Shown here: positions 1 through 11,290 of the stretch, piece after piece
Layout: the number at the start of each line of letters is the position of its first letter
How positions within the stretch are numbered: position 1 is the first letter of the stretch
Origin: Rozella allomycis CSF55
Taxonomy: Eukaryota; Rozellomycota
Direction of reading: 5' to 3'
Assembly (NCBI GenBank): GCA_000442015.1
Contig: KE560617.1
Location: 1-40,081, forward strand
Length of the DNA: 40,081 nt
The notes under the pieces: model-generated
Told to the model about the DNA's origin: nothing
Seen by the model: only the letters and a program-made list of their open reading frames with translations
Database searches by the model: none
Made by a program: the position numbers and the translations under genes

Positions 1-3000
1 GATCGGTTATTGTTGTTTGCAGAGTTGTTTTGAAGAGTCGTTGTGTTAGAGCGTTGAATCTTTTGATGTCTTTGGAATCTAGTTTTGAGTAGACGTTGCT
101 TTTAATTGCATCTAAAAGGATTTGAGTGAAATTAACATCTGAAGATTTTGAAGTGTCTATTGATGTTTTATCATTTGACGTATTCATTGATGGTTTCACA
201 TCGTTCGTCTGTTCATCTCTTTCTCCACTTTTCTCTACCCCATCTCCATCTCCCAATCCAATAATCTTCAATCTATTCCCCGCACTCTCCAAAACAGGTT
301 TCAAACTTCTCAAACTCCAATCATAATGTTTCCTCCTTCCAACCAGCTTCATACAATAGTCAAATAATCTACACACACTCTCTGCCAACTCAACACTATT
401 TTTGTTTGTACTATTTGGAATGTCACTCTGCATGAACCCATTAGCAAACAGCAAAGTCTCTGAAATCTCCAGCTTATCAGGTACACTCATTGCAATTGGA
501 CGAAAGAGAACTTTTAAATTAAAGGGGATCTTTTGGCGGCCCTTATATGCACGGCCTACTGGATTTAGTGTGACAAAGATTGCAGAGTTGGGGTGCACTG
601 GGACTCTGTTGTTCATCAAGAGCACTATTGAAGTTATATAAGGTGGATTACCTGTAGATTTGTTGCTTTGTGAGACTTCACCAACATTCAACCCATTAAA
701 ATCATTATTCTCCCCACCATCACCTTCACTACTAGAAACAAGAACAGATTGAATTTCCTGAATCTGCTGACTAACAGCTGCCAAAACCACTGAATCCAAT
801 CGATTAAACTCATCAAAACAAACCCTATCAACTCAAAAAGTATAATTTACCAGCTGCCACATTTAACAATACCAGTGAATATTCTCTCCATTGATTCAAC
901 ATCCAGCCCTTCATCGCAATTAAACACCATAACCTGTATATGTGCAATTCAAATATTTTACTTGTCTTCCTAGTAGACAGCCTAGAGCTTTAACAGATTC
1001 AGTTTTTCCAGTAGCAGCTGGACCGAATGGATTGCCAGCGTAGCCTCTTAGTAGCGCTTGAGATAGATTAATGAAACATTTTGAGGTTAGTTCAGTGTAA
1101 ACTAGTCTTTGAAAGTTTCCCTATTTGAGAGAGATAGTTGGAGGTGTACTTGGTATTCAAATGAATGAATAAAGGAAGCATCACATATTTTGATTATACA
1201 ATCTTTAGAGTCTAAATCAACGTAGAATCTTAATTGTTTTTGCCATTCCCAATGATTTATATTTTGAACATTGTTTTTGATTAGAGATTTGATTATTTTA
1301 ATGTAATGAATAACATCCAATATTAAAGCATTGATTTTGTATTTCTCATGTTCTTTTGTTGGGGTTAAATTTGTTAATTTATTCAACATTGATTGATAAT
1401 CCACCAACAGAGATTCAAGGGTTTGGCTTGAACTATTAGAATTGACACTTTTATCTTCATTTATTAATTTATTTTTGTCTAGAACGAGAATGGATTCAAT
1501 GGAACAAGTGAATTGAATTGCATGACATAAACAAATAGTCTCTTGTGGGTAATCAGCCAATGGAATTTTATCATTTAAACAACTAATCATTAACAATTTC
1601 AAAGTATTTCTAATTTCAACATCCAACAAATTCATCCAATCTTCAATCTTTTCATTCATTTGAATTAAATTCTTCAACAGAATTACTTCCCCTTGTCTAC
1701 TAACAATTCCTTTAATGAAATTATCACTAAACAAACAATATTCAACTCCATTAAATATCTTTTTGAAATGTTGGTTCATTACTTCTCTTGTTCCATTGAA
1801 ACTAATTAATTCTAATAAACTTTCATCATTTAGAAAATAAAATTTAGGGAAATTGTTTCTTTTTGTTTCTAAAAATTCATTTAAATCTTTTTGGTAAATT
1901 TCAAATTCTGAAACTAGATTTTGTAAAATTTGAAATAAATTATTAAATGAAATGAAATTTATCAATCTGGAATCTTTCTTGATAAAATTTAATATATCTT
2001 TCATTTGATTATTCAACGAATTAAAATTTGATTTAGAACTATTAGAACTATTAGAAGACTTGAAACTATTAGAACCCTTAGAATCTAAACTTCTAGAATT
2101 TAAAGAATAGATGGGGTTTAAGTATAACCACTTTCTTTGGGCTACATTCAATAATTGAGTACAATTTGACATTAAATTTAATCTCTCTTGCCACAACTTT
2201 ATTTTATCTTTAAAATAGATTGAACAATCATTCTCTTTAATACTCTCTATCAATGATTGATTATCTCCTATCATTGTCAACACTTCCCTCCATTCTTTAA
2301 CAATAAAATAATCTCCTTCTTGCTTCATCACAAAACAACTCTTAATCCCCCAATCATCCAACTCTTCCAACGATTTCTTAATCACACTCTCTGAAACAAC
2401 CCTCTTATTCAACTCTCTAATTCTCTCTCTTTCTTTTTCAATCACTTCAATCTTCATTATCATTTCTCTAATACTCATTGGATACTTTATTTTAATCAAA
2501 TTACTCAATTCTATCCAATTCTCTCTTGTATATTCCTCCCCCTTTAACAAACTCTCATACTTTTGAAATTTATCAATCTTTCCTATTGTTTCTTTAATAA
2601 ATTCTATCCTGCTTTCTCTCCATTCTTTTTCTATTTCAATCTTTTTCTTCTTTTCAATTTCAACCTCCAATCTCTCTTTAATCTCACCACTAAATTTTAT
2701 TATCTCTTTCAATTCATTTATTCTACCCCTCAATTCTTCCATTCGAGAGAGTTCCAAAGACTGAAAAGGTTCAACTTTAATTAGGTTATTCCCATCACTA
2801 TTATCACTCTTCTCTACGTCTCTGTTCTCCCCTTCTCCCTTCAAGCTTAATATCTCAATTTGACCTTCAATTTCATAAAACTCCTTCACAAAAGCTTCAA
2901 CCTCTCCAACCTTCTCCTCAATCCCCTCTTCAAAATAATCTCTAGGCACTTCAAACACCCTCCACTTGCTCACAAACTCTTCAAACACTTTACAAAACTC

Positions 3001-5923
3001 ACTCAACTTGTCCTTGTACTTGTCCCTAATAACCATCACCTGCTCCTGCAAGAATATCTCATATCCATTCAACACAATCTCAAGCCTCTCCCACTTGCCA
3101 AACATCTCACTCAAATTCACAAAGCTTCCAACACTCTGCTTCAATATCTTATTCAACTGCTGGATCTCCTCAATCTCTATCAAACCCTCCATCCTCCGTC
3201 TCTTCAATTCAACAAACACACTCCGCGCCCTGCTAATCTCTTCAAAATTACTCGGCTTGATCGATATCTCCTTCAAACTAGCACCAACAAACTCTTCAAC
3301 AATCGCAATCTTCCCACCAATTCTATTCCTCAAACTCTTCAACACACTCTCATAATACACCTGCAAATTCCTCTCAATACAATTCTATTAAAATAATTCA
3401 ACCCCCTTACCTTAATCTCAACACACTCAACTTTAATCCCACTAAACTCAAAACTAAACTTCACACTCTCCAACTCCCTCCCCTTGTCCTTGACAAACTT
3501 CAACTGCTTCACAAAATCATCGCCAGTTTCCAACCTCAAATCAATCATCTTCATCAACTCTTCCTCCTCTGGCAAACTCAACACCCACTTCTTAAACCTC
3601 AACGGAACCATCAACACCTGGTTTATCACACTCTCAGCCCTCCGGTACACCTCACAAACCTCATAACTACACTCATCAACTATCCCGCCAAAATCATACT
3701 CATCACTCAGTCCCTTGAACTGGCTCGGTATCCCAACATACTTTTTCAACTCCCTATACATCCGCATCCGCACATCCTCAATCCCAGGCTTATACTGCAC
3801 AACCTTGTTCCGCACAACAACCTCAACCCTCACACTCTCAATACACTCCAAAACCTTCTCCATCCCGCTCTTATACTGGAACAATAGTATCTTATACAAC
3901 TGATTATCCAAAAACCTCAACCAGCCCCTCATACTCTCCCTCGAATACCCCTCACTACCAAGCTCGCCAACAACAACCCGCATCTCATTCAACACCTCCT
4001 TATACCTCCCACTCGCTCTCATCAAATCAACATCAACAAGCTGCACCATCAACCCCACTATCCTCTCATGCCGCTGCTTCAGTTTCACATTCTCACGCGT
4101 CAACTGCATCATCACCCGCTGCAACATCCCAACATACTCCTTCACCTGCCCCTCATCATGCCACTCAATCTCCCGCTTCATATACTTTCCTGGATACTTT
4201 ATCATATTCTCAAACTTCATCGCTTGCTCAACCAACATCCCTTGCTGCTCCTTCAACACCTGCACATCAAACGAATTATAAAACTCGGCAACCTGCTTCA
4301 ACACACTCACTGAACGCCCAATCCGTTGGAACTTTTCAGCTCGATCCAGAAACTTCTCAGGCACTTTATACCCGTGCGCTGCAAACTGACACACACTGCG
4401 CACAAACCGGTCAATCGATTCGTTAAACAACACACACAACTTGCCATCACTCATATTCATATTCATCAACCGACCATTCTTGTCCAACTGCAACTCTGAA
4501 TTCACATCACCCAAATCTCTCTCCATTTGCACCACCCACTGCTCAAACACCTCGTCGGCTTTCAAAATCAAATCATTGCTCAACTCTTCACACACTCTCT
4601 TTTGGCTGCCATTCAAGTTGCTCAAATGTTTCACCTGTCATTTAAATCTCCGATGTTTACCTGGTGGGAGCCATGCTTCAGAGCGACAATTTTAGTAACA
4701 ATCTCCGCATCACTTGTTTCTATTGGCTGGAGTTTTAGTGCCTCAAATTCCTTGATTTTCTTTTCCGTCTTGACAAAAATAAGCACATCCAGTTTGGTGG
4801 ATTTTATTATTCCAGTAGATAGAAAATCGACATATTGGTTATAGCTATTTTCGTCATTATTAATCTTGTTTAGAATATTTTCAGAAACAATATCACAAAT
4901 ATCTTCAAATTGCGCATTCTGATTGAGAATATAACAATCAATTACTGATTTTCCATTCAAAGTATCGAACAGCGACTTTACCAGAGCTTCTTTATTCATC
5001 GACTTCATCTTTGGTAGCTTCGTTGCAAAATCAAATAAGAATGCCATTCCTTTGGCCTATTCATCGTCAATTCACATTCTTACTCGCATCAGCATTTTAT
5101 CAATCTGTTCTAACTTTGCATAAACATCTTTATTCAATGACAATGTTACAATTCCTTGCTTAAAATTCTCAAAAATGCCTTTCACTTTTCCATATTTCTC
5201 AATCGCCTATATTCAGAAATCTCATTGAGTCTCATACCGCATACAATGACCATTCAAAGAGCAATGGAGACTGCACAAATGTCTCTTTCAAATACTCATC
5301 AATAATCTTCAACGCAACATCAACACCCATCTTCTTTCCTTGCTCACTACATGACCAACAACCAGCCTCATTACTCAACCATCTCCAATTCATTCAAAAC
5401 ATCATTCAAACTATCCTCACTTACACTCTTTGCCAAATTTGCCAAACAGTCCCTCAAATTCTTATCCTCCACTCTCTCCAACTCNTCCACTTTCTCCAAC
5501 TCTCCACTGTACTTTCCCAACTTGGCCTCCCTCACAAACCGCTCAATGGCCACTAGCTGCTGCACACACGCATCAATACTCATCCTATCACACACCACCC
5601 AACCCATTACGTCGCCGCCAACGGAATTGCAAATTTCTCTACAATCACCTCAATATCGCCAACCAGATCGTACGGCTTCAATGTCGCTACACTGATATCA
5701 TCACGCTGCTTCCTAAAACACAAGCATGTTGAAATCGCCGTTGGACTAGACGATTCACATACAATTTGGTTGGCCTGTCAGATATTGAAAATTGACTTAC
5801 CGATTCATGACAGAATAATGTGCCGTCGGCGGAATGTTTAAATGCGTTGATTTCATTCCTTGATGATGGAGTGATGTCCGAAACTTGGAAATACGCGCGG
5901 ATCACTTGCTCAATATCGATCAT
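1..5923 (-). CDS. DYNC2H1: Cytoplasmic dynein 2 heavy chain, N-terminal part (retrograde IFT motor)
   Basis: Motor heavy chain that drives retrograde intraflagellar transport in cilia and flagella. Only the tail, linker and first AAA module are present; the 3' part runs off the left edge. Ten short GT-AG introns restore one frame: 5775-5800, 5585-5610, 5347-5374, 5207-5237, 5057-5083, 4635-4660, 3385-3410, 1121-1149, 934-961 and 825-850 (26-31 nt). The tail contains a stretch like the family's LKQVAHFYNS region (here [10 protein letters not shown]). The linker ends in [13 protein letters not shown]1 follows with Walker [10 protein letters not shown] near 1000-1050, then FNCDEG and CFDEFNRL, a Walker-B-type motif. 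These features match DYNC2H1 rather than DYNC1H1 or axonemal chains as I know the families. The start is the ATG at 5921-5923, giving a short N-terminus comparable to the family. A single N at 5485 leaves the frame open. Transcribed divergently from QTRT2, 244 bp away. Confidence 0.95.
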
Positions 5924-6167
5924 GGAAATTTCGTCAATTTGAAAAGCGGTCCTTATTTAATGAATCTGTTTGATTTAAACTTTATTAGTTTTATTATTCT
6001 TTTATTTATTAATGAAATAGTAGTGTTTCACAAAATTAAAGAAAATAGCATCGTGGCGATGGCACTGTTTAATGACGTTACTTGATTTCATAAATGCTAA
6101 GGCATAAGATAATGTCTTTGAATGAATTCGTTTTGGTGCGAGGAGAGCCAAGCCACATAAAAGTTGC

Positions 6168-7181
6168 ATGAGAAATATTTTCACTATCACATCCCAAAGA
6201 GTTTCAGGAATACGTACTGGTAAAATCACACTTGGTGGAAAGACAATGACAACTCCCGCTATTATCAATGCAACCAGTCGAGGAGCTATCCCCCACGTCA
6301 CTCATGACTTGTTGGCTGATCTCGCAATCCCACCAGCGCGATTTCTGAACATGGGTGATTTTCTAGACACTAGTAAAATAATCCAAGAACATGGATCCGT
6401 TGAATCGTTTCTCGGAACTCAAGACATCTTGTTTGGTGGTTTAGGTCACATTAAGAGCGGTAGTAACAAGTCTGTCGAATACAAGAGCATGCTTCAGTCT
6501 CATGTAGGCTCCCGTCAAATGAAGATCACCGAGTACACTGAATTGTGCAAAGCTGTAAAAACTGACATATGTTTGCCATTGTATGATGTCCCACCAACTG
6601 AAGATATTGCAAAATCAAGAGCTTTTAAATCTATTCAGAGAACTGAAACTTATTTGAAAGAAATGATTGGCAATTTTGAAAATGTTTTCGGTGTCGTGAG
6701 TGCGTCTTCAAAGGATCTAGCGCAAAGTTTACTTGAAATGCTTGCAAAGTATCCAACATTGACAGGACTTGCTTTTAATGTTCCTATTTCTGTAATTCCA
6801 CAACTTAACATTCCAGATGAGTTTAAAGAAAAGCCATTAATGTATTTGAAGCCAATCAAAGGAACCGATTTGAAAGACCTGTTGAATTTAGGATTCGATC
6901 TCTTTATTGTGGATGTCCATAAAGAATACACAGAAAAGGGCATCGCTGTAGTTGGTAACTCAGAAGAAGAAAAAAGTATAAATCTCAACGACGAATGCCA
7001 TGTTGAAGATGCGAAACCTTTGGTGAATGATTGCAAATGCTACGCTTGCGAACATCATATAAGAGCGTATATCAACCATCTTTTGAAAACAAGAGAAATG
7101 CTTGGATTTGTTTTACTTCAAATCCATAATATTCATCACCTAAATCAATTGCTAGTCTCTTTAATAAATAAATCATCATAG
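6168..7181 (+). CDS. QTRT2: Queuine tRNA-ribosyltransferase accessory subunit 2
   Basis: Non-catalytic partner of the eukaryotic tRNA-guanine transglycosylase, which puts queuine at G34 of tRNAs with GUN anticodons (Asp, Asn, His, Tyr). A single exon of 337 codons, somewhat shorter than animal QTRT2. The C-terminal zinc site is visible: Cys289, Cys291, Cys294 and His320, the C-x-C-x2-C-x25-H spacing of the TGT family. Around it, YACEHHIRAYINHLL and LLQIHNIHH match QTRT2. The N-terminus has the family pattern of a GK(I/T)xLGG strand followed by TPA and a PH(V/L)THDLL motif. I did not see the catalytic-subunit aspartate motifs, which supports the accessory subunit over QTRT1. The start ATG is the first in frame after the divergent promoter shared with DYNC2H1. 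The 3' end converges with the receptor gene, 59 bp away. Confidence 0.9.
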   Translation: MRNIFTITSQRVSGIRTGKITLGGKTMTTPAIINATSRGAIPHVTHDLLADLAIPPARFLNMGDFLDTSKIIQEHGSVESFLGTQDILFGGLGHIKSGSNKSVEYKSMLQSHVGSRQMKITEYTELCKAVKTDICLPLYDVPPTEDIAKSRAFKSIQRTETYLKEMIGNFENVFGVVSASSKDLAQSLLEMLAKYPTLTGLAFNVPISVIPQLNIPDEFKEKPLMYLKPIKGTDLKDLLNLGFDLFIVDVHKEYTEKGIAVVGNSEEEKSINLNDECHVEDAKPLVNDCKCYACEHHIRAYINHLLKTREMLGFVLLQIHNIHHLNQLLVSLINKSS

Positions 7182-7240
7182 ATGTCTCTAATAAATCTTT
7201 ATTAATGCATAATTTCCAAAAATTTTCAACTGTATTTTTG

Positions 7241-8245
7241 TCAAACCTCCTTGTCAGACTTAACAAACAATCTGCGACACAAAGTAACAAACCGCCTGTA
7301 ATTTATGTTATACCATTCTATTGCATATGAATTGAACATAATGAACATCACAAATAATGCAATACCATAAACTGAGGGCATGTATATTATCGCTAACGAC
7401 AGAAAATGCTGATTGGTGGAGCTTGACCTGGTTAAGCCCTTACTTGGTCGTAAAAACACATTGTATGTCCATCGAAATGAAGGAAGAATAGATAGAAAAG
7501 AAAAAACTGTGTATAAGAACCAAACATTGAATATCCTGAATATCATGCCAGTTGTGATTGTTGTTCTTAGAGTTTGATCATCATCTTCATATCTTTGAAC
7601 TTCTCTAGCATGTTTCAATGAATTCAGCCTTCGCTTAACTAAAGTAACAATCAAAATCATCCCCGCAAATATGCCTGGTATTAAGTGAACAATGAAAAAT
7701 GCTGTCGTCGTCACAACTATGTAAGTATGATGCGTTATGAAGCAATAGCTATATTCTCCGAGAATGTTAGTGCCAACAGGCGAAATTAATGGAAACTTTT
7801 GAGAATCAGACAGGAAAATAATGAAGCAAGGGCCAAGTAGTGAGAGCAAGGAAAGAGCATACGTTCTTGAAACAACACCCAATGGCAGCTTAAACCAATG
7901 ACGATACACATTAGATACTCCTGAAAACTGAAGCCTGACAAGGTATATCATGTATTCTTTGGCCAGACCATGCATCAAAATAAATAGCGTGTTCAAAGAG
8001 TAGCCTTGAAAAAGACAGTAACTAGAAGATGCAGATAGAATTTGTTCGTGACTAGGTTTGTGAATATTGAAAAACCGTCTTTCTGTAGGAAAATACCATC
8101 CAACCATTATTATGATAAGACTAATCAAAGCGGCCAAGTTTAGGTGTATGGGAATAGGATCTCGCATTTTGTTCTTAAACATGACATAAAAGAATAACAA
8201 AATCAATAGGACGGATATAACGCACAAAGTGGAGAACACATTCAT
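7241..8245 (-). CDS. STE3-like seven-transmembrane receptor (class D GPCR)
   Basis: Predicted 334-residue plasma-membrane receptor without introns. Seven hydrophobic segments lie at roughly residues 2-23, 34-52, 75-102, 126-145, 175-203, 228-254 and 283-306. The extracellular N-terminus is only a few residues and the cytoplasmic tail about 28. This layout fits fungal STE3 a-factor-type pheromone receptors: almost no N-tail, HLNLA in TM2, a Cys at the start of TM3 (SYCLF), a Cys in the second extracellular loop (SYCFITHHTY), a basic loop after TM5 (VKRRLNSLK) and an FRxxNVWFL-type TM6. The assignment rests on topology and weak motifs, so another 7TM family remains possible. If correct it couples to a heterotrimeric G protein and hints at mating or chemosensing. 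The stop lies 59 bp from the convergent QTRT2 stop, and ATG5 lies upstream on the same strand. Confidence 0.6.
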   Translation of the reverse strand: MNVFSTLCVISVLLILLFFYVMFKNKMRDPIPIHLNLAALISLIIIMVGWYFPTERRFFNIHKPSHEQILSASSSYCLFQGYSLNTLFILMHGLAKEYMIYLVRLQFSGVSNVYRHWFKLPLGVVSRTYALSLLSLLGPCFIIFLSDSQKFPLISPVGTNILGEYSYCFITHHTYIVVTTTAFFIVHLIPGIFAGMILIVTLVKRRLNSLKHAREVQRYEDDDQTLRTTITTGMIFRIFNVWFLYTVFSFLSILPSFRWTYNVFLRPSKGLTRSSSTNQHFLSLAIIYMPSVYGIALFVMFIMFNSYAIEWYNINYRRFVTLCRRLFVKSDKEV

Positions 8246-8350
8246 GACAGTGGCACAGCTGACAGGACCGTTACCCGATGGAATACATTAAAAGTAAATA
8301 CAGAACTAAAGATCTTGTTAATAATCGATTTTACAATAATTAATAGTACT

Positions 8351-9297
8351 CTAGTCATTTTCTTTCNTGTCTGGATAATGAAAGACAGTGGACAGATACA
8401 TCACTGACGTCTCAAGGTTCAATTCTACGCCATGACAAATCACTAAAGAATAGTTTTGATTATTAAGACATTGATCCAAAAGGCATGCGATGTTTTTTTC
8501 AACCTTTTTAACTCGATTAATTGATTTACCTTGGCGTTAGTCAATGGTGAAAAGGGCTCCTGAATTACTTTTCCATCTGGTAAATACAATCTAAACGGAA
8601 TGTTCTTAACATAATTTGTTCCATTTATTTTTCTATTAATTTCACAATATTCTTCAAAATTATCTATATCAAAATCTTGGTGGTTTAATTACGAGATTCA
8701 ATACTACTCCAAATTGAATTTTGGTCGGTAATAGATAAATTCATTATTTTTTGTACGTTTCCATATTTTAGATAGTTGGACTGCCAAAAAAATTTAGTGA
8801 CAAATATTACCTGCTTCAAAATTGACAATGCGTATTCAGATAGATCGTTAAATTTAAAATTGGTTTCCTTTATATCTAAATTAAGCACAAACTCTAATGG
8901 TTTCGCGTAATCCCAATAGATATCTGCAAGTAGCCCAACCGGGTAGTTCCTAAACGTTTCGTACTTGAGACAAGCATACCATTTCACAAGAGTATCAATT
9001 TTGGGTAATGTTATAAACAAACGACTTTGTATTTCATGGTAATCTACCCAATAAATATGATTTTCTTGGAATATCCTCTCTATCAAAACGGGTAGATAAG
9101 AACATCTGTACGCCATAGTCTAATTCATATACCAAGTTTGAAAATACGTGATATGGAAATATTTTCTCAAGTTTCAATAATAGCTGTACATCATTTGCAC
9201 CATTCCCATGAAAATGCAATGTCAGTGGAACTTTACTATACCAAACCTTTTTCTTAATGACATAATCCAATTCATCGGCTTCTGCTTCCTTATTCAT
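8351..9297 (-). CDS. ATG5: Autophagy protein 5
   Basis: ATG5 is conjugated to ATG12 and, with ATG16, forms the E3-like complex that lipidates ATG8 during autophagosome formation. Three introns (9120-9147, 8664-8692, 8504-8529; 28, 29 and 26 nt) join four exons into a 287-residue protein, close to the 275 of human ATG5. Recognisable features in order: VWYSKVPL near residue 18 (family VWxGxIP), an aromatic/WxDYHE segment, NYPVGLLAD near 108-116 (family YPIGLLFD), INRK, then IPFRLYLP. Lys134 in LDIKET aligns with the lysine that receives ATG12, as far as I can align by eye. I chose the ATG at 9295-9297 because it gives a short leader before the VW motif; an in-frame start at 9342 is also open. 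The last residues after HYPD are uncertain because of the N at 8367, and the family's hydrophobic C-terminus is not visible. Confidence 0.88.
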
Positions 9298-9366
9298 ATT
9301 TTTCAATAGTTTGAAGCTTAAATTATTCATGAAAAGATTCACATCAGGAACCTCCTAGTCTAAGCC

Positions 9367-9947
9367 ATGGATGCACTTGTTTCTTCGTATCCGTTACCTC
9401 CATCGTATTATAATTTGTATACAGACGAAGCCCTACAAAATCAAACTGCCCCTTTACCACCAAAACCAATAGAATACGGAGAGACTTATACTGTTTTCGG
9501 GGCAGAATACAAAGTAAGTTGAACGCAACGAGAAAAAAGAATGATATCTGCTTTAACGTGAATTTAAAAGATCAAGGTGTAGAAATATTGTATGATGAAA
9601 ACGATCATCCAAAGGAAAGCATGAAATACTTGTTTCAACGCCTGCACTATCAACTAATTTCTTACTTGGATGACATACATATGAACGAAGAAAACTTATT
9701 AAAGAAAGTCGACGAAACTAGATTGATTCTTATCAATATGTACCATCTAATGAATTGCCATAGATTGGAACAGGTAATTCCAGTTACCATTTAATTTCAC
9801 AAGGCAAAACAAAAGGTATACGATATGATGCAATCTCAAATAAATATTATTAAGGAAGTAGAGATTAAGGAGGTCGAAAATTGGAAGAAAAGACTTGTAG
9901 ATGAGAAGGCCCAACTTATCCAGTCGTTAAGAGAAGTTTTGAATTAG
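9367..9947 (+). CDS. MED7: Mediator complex subunit 7
   Basis: Middle-module subunit of the Mediator coactivator, nuclear, acting with MED21 and MED31 at RNA polymerase II promoters. Three exons give 193 codons minus stop: 9367-9513, 9540-9773 and 9804-9947, separated by 26- and 30-nt introns. The first exon has the MED7 hallmark of a proline-rich start, then YPLPPSYYNLYTDE, LPPKP and a YxVFG motif. The second contains HPKESMKYLFQRLHYQL and a helix ending in MYHLMNCHR, corresponding to the MED7 stretch ending in VHHLINEYRPHQ. The third is a predicted coiled coil. The total, about 174 residues, is short but complete, since human MED7 has a longer acidic tail. The ATG is 69 bp from the divergent ATG5 start, implying a very compact shared promoter. 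Confidence 0.88.
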
Positions 9948-10162
9948 CACTATAAAAATTAAAATTATTAATATATTTTTTGAAATATTTTTCGTTTGTA
10001 AAGATTTATAAACTCTTTTAACAATTTCAAGAGGCAAGTCTAGACTCTCGCTTTAATCTTTCATGTTAAAAAAGTCTTATTCATTGATCACAGATGATAG
10101 AATTAAGAGAAATGCTACCCGGTTTTCACCGTGTAGAAATAATTTGATTTAGCCACGAATTT

Positions 10163-10507
10163 ATGGACTGTGGTATACTTCTATTTTCATCAAGCAAATG
10201 TGTCACAAGTGAATCTATTTTGGAGAATAATAGCTCTTTAAACCCAAAAATTATTGTAGATAGTAACGTGCAAGAAAAACATGTCCAGAAAAGGGTTAAG
10301 TGCTTTAAGTTGCCATCAGATCTGCGAGGTGTAATAATGGACTACGATGAAATAATAAAGCAATCAATAAAGATAAATTCAAAGGCTCCAGATATTGTTC
10401 TGCCTCAAAAGATAAGAAAGAAATGTAGAAATAGGAGTAGGAAACAAAAAATGGATGCTAAACGTAAAAAAGAAACAATTCGAAGGAGTAGATTCAATAG
10501 CAGTTAG
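10163..10507 (+). CDS. Small basic protein of unknown function
   Basis: A single-exon reading frame of 114 codons that I do not recognise. The N-terminal half is mixed and serine-rich. The C-terminal third is strongly basic: RKKCRNRSRKQKMDAKRKKE followed by TIRRSR, which resembles a nuclear or nucleolar localisation signal or RNA-binding tail. No signal peptide or membrane segment is apparent. It lies about 215 bp downstream of MED7 on the same strand, and its stop overlaps the start of the repeat family copy at 10,505. It may be a genuine small nucleolar-type protein; the alternative is a last exon of a longer gene, but I found no convincing upstream exon. Confidence 0.45.
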   Translation: MDCGILLFSSSKCVTSESILENNSSLNPKIIVDSNVQEKHVQKRVKCFKLPSDLRGVIMDYDEIIKQSIKINSKAPDIVLPQKIRKKCRNRSRKQKMDAKRKKETIRRSRFNSS

Positions 10508-10746
10508 CACTTAATAAATTTATTTTAAAAGCATATACGATATAGATGCTTTGGTTTATTAAAATACAAGGAATAAAGACCGCATCTAAATCAAAAATTT
10601 ACTATTCAATGGCAATAAGGGCTTTTCTTCAATGCTATCAATTATCTTATGAAAATCTGTTTGTATTTTCTAAGGAACTTCATTAAATAAGTTTACTTTT
10701 AAGCTCCTTAAGGAGTTTTCGATGCACGAAGTATCAACATTTTTGT
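10505..10746 (-). pseudogene. Copy 1 of a short coiled-coil gene, truncated at an N
   Basis: Near-identical to 14,268-14,510 and, with differences, to 10,748-10,968. Read on the minus strand it holds the 3' part of the small gene described at 14,348-14,593: the end of exon 1, a 27-nt GT-AG intron (10670-10696) and exon 2, stopping at 10586-10588. The 5' exon is missing because the piece ends at the N at 10747. It may be an allelic or duplicated contig end rather than a separate locus. Confidence 0.5.
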
Positions 10747-10747
10747 N

Positions 10748-11085
10748 AGCACTTAATAAATTTATTTTAAAAGCATATATGATATAGATGCTTTGTTTTA
10801 TTAAAATACAACGAATAAAGACCCCATCTAAATCAAAAATTTACTATTCAATGGCGAATGCCAATAAGGGCTTTTCTTCAATGCTATCAATTATCTCATG
10901 AAAATCTGGTTGTATTTTTTTAAGCTCCTTAAGGAGTTTTCGATGCACGAAGTATCAACATTTTTGTCCACGATATTTTTGGTTATTGTAGTAATGGATT
11001 AAAGAAGATTTTGGATTTCCAAATCTACTTGGAAAAGTCCTTCAACGTCCATTTATTTTGGATATTTCAGGAATTTGGTGATATG
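10748..11085 (-). pseudogene. Copy 2 of the short coiled-coil gene, intron absent, disrupted
   Basis: A second copy of the repeat family on the minus strand. It differs from copies 1 and 3 in three ways. The 27-nt intron is missing almost exactly at its boundaries, leaving an A-run of 7 where a precise removal would leave 8 (10914-10921). There is an in-frame TAA where copy 3 has GAA (codon 18). A six-base insertion changes the C-terminus. The reading frame is therefore broken. Immediately to its right the sequence continues into a fungalysin-like fragment, as it also does after copy 3. Confidence 0.5.
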
Positions 11086-11180
11086 AATGACCAATGTGGC
11101 TTAAACGCAATTTAATGAACCGGTTACTTACGGCCGCCCTCTTCTGACTGGTCAAGGATTTTGTCATCGCCTGTCAGTCC

Positions 11181-11289
11181 CCCATTTTGCCCCTAAAGTC
11201 CTGCCCGCATTTGAAGAGCCCTGTCAACAAACTGTGGACGCGACCCTGTCCGAATTGCAATTGACATTGCCTCAAATTACCCTGAATCT
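11181..11289 (+). pseudogene. Fungalysin (M36) propeptide fragment
   Basis: The plus strand closely matches the start of the fungalysin copy at 14,774: the codons for FAPKVLPAFEEPCQQT are recognisable, followed by a diverged, partly deleted version of the ARDPVQIA segment. No long open frame is kept and the match stops before the next N at 11339. It reads as a decayed or misassembled remnant of the same gene family. Confidence 0.5.
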
Positions 11290-11290
11290 G

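Noticed and set aside
2860-3396. Plus-strand frames inside DYNC2H1 (178 and 129 codons)
   Set aside because: Low-complexity shadows; the minus strand carries conserved dynein-2 sequence with splice sites.
7072-7290. 72-codon minus-strand frame spanning the QTRT2/receptor junction
   Set aside because: It overlaps the conserved zinc-site region of QTRT2 in antisense and the receptor tail; no motif of its own.
8664-8692. A 17-nt intron at the same donor in ATG5
   Set aside because: It also keeps the frame, but the 29-nt choice fits the length distribution and aligns FEEYCEINRK with the ATG5 pattern (FDQFWAINRK) better.
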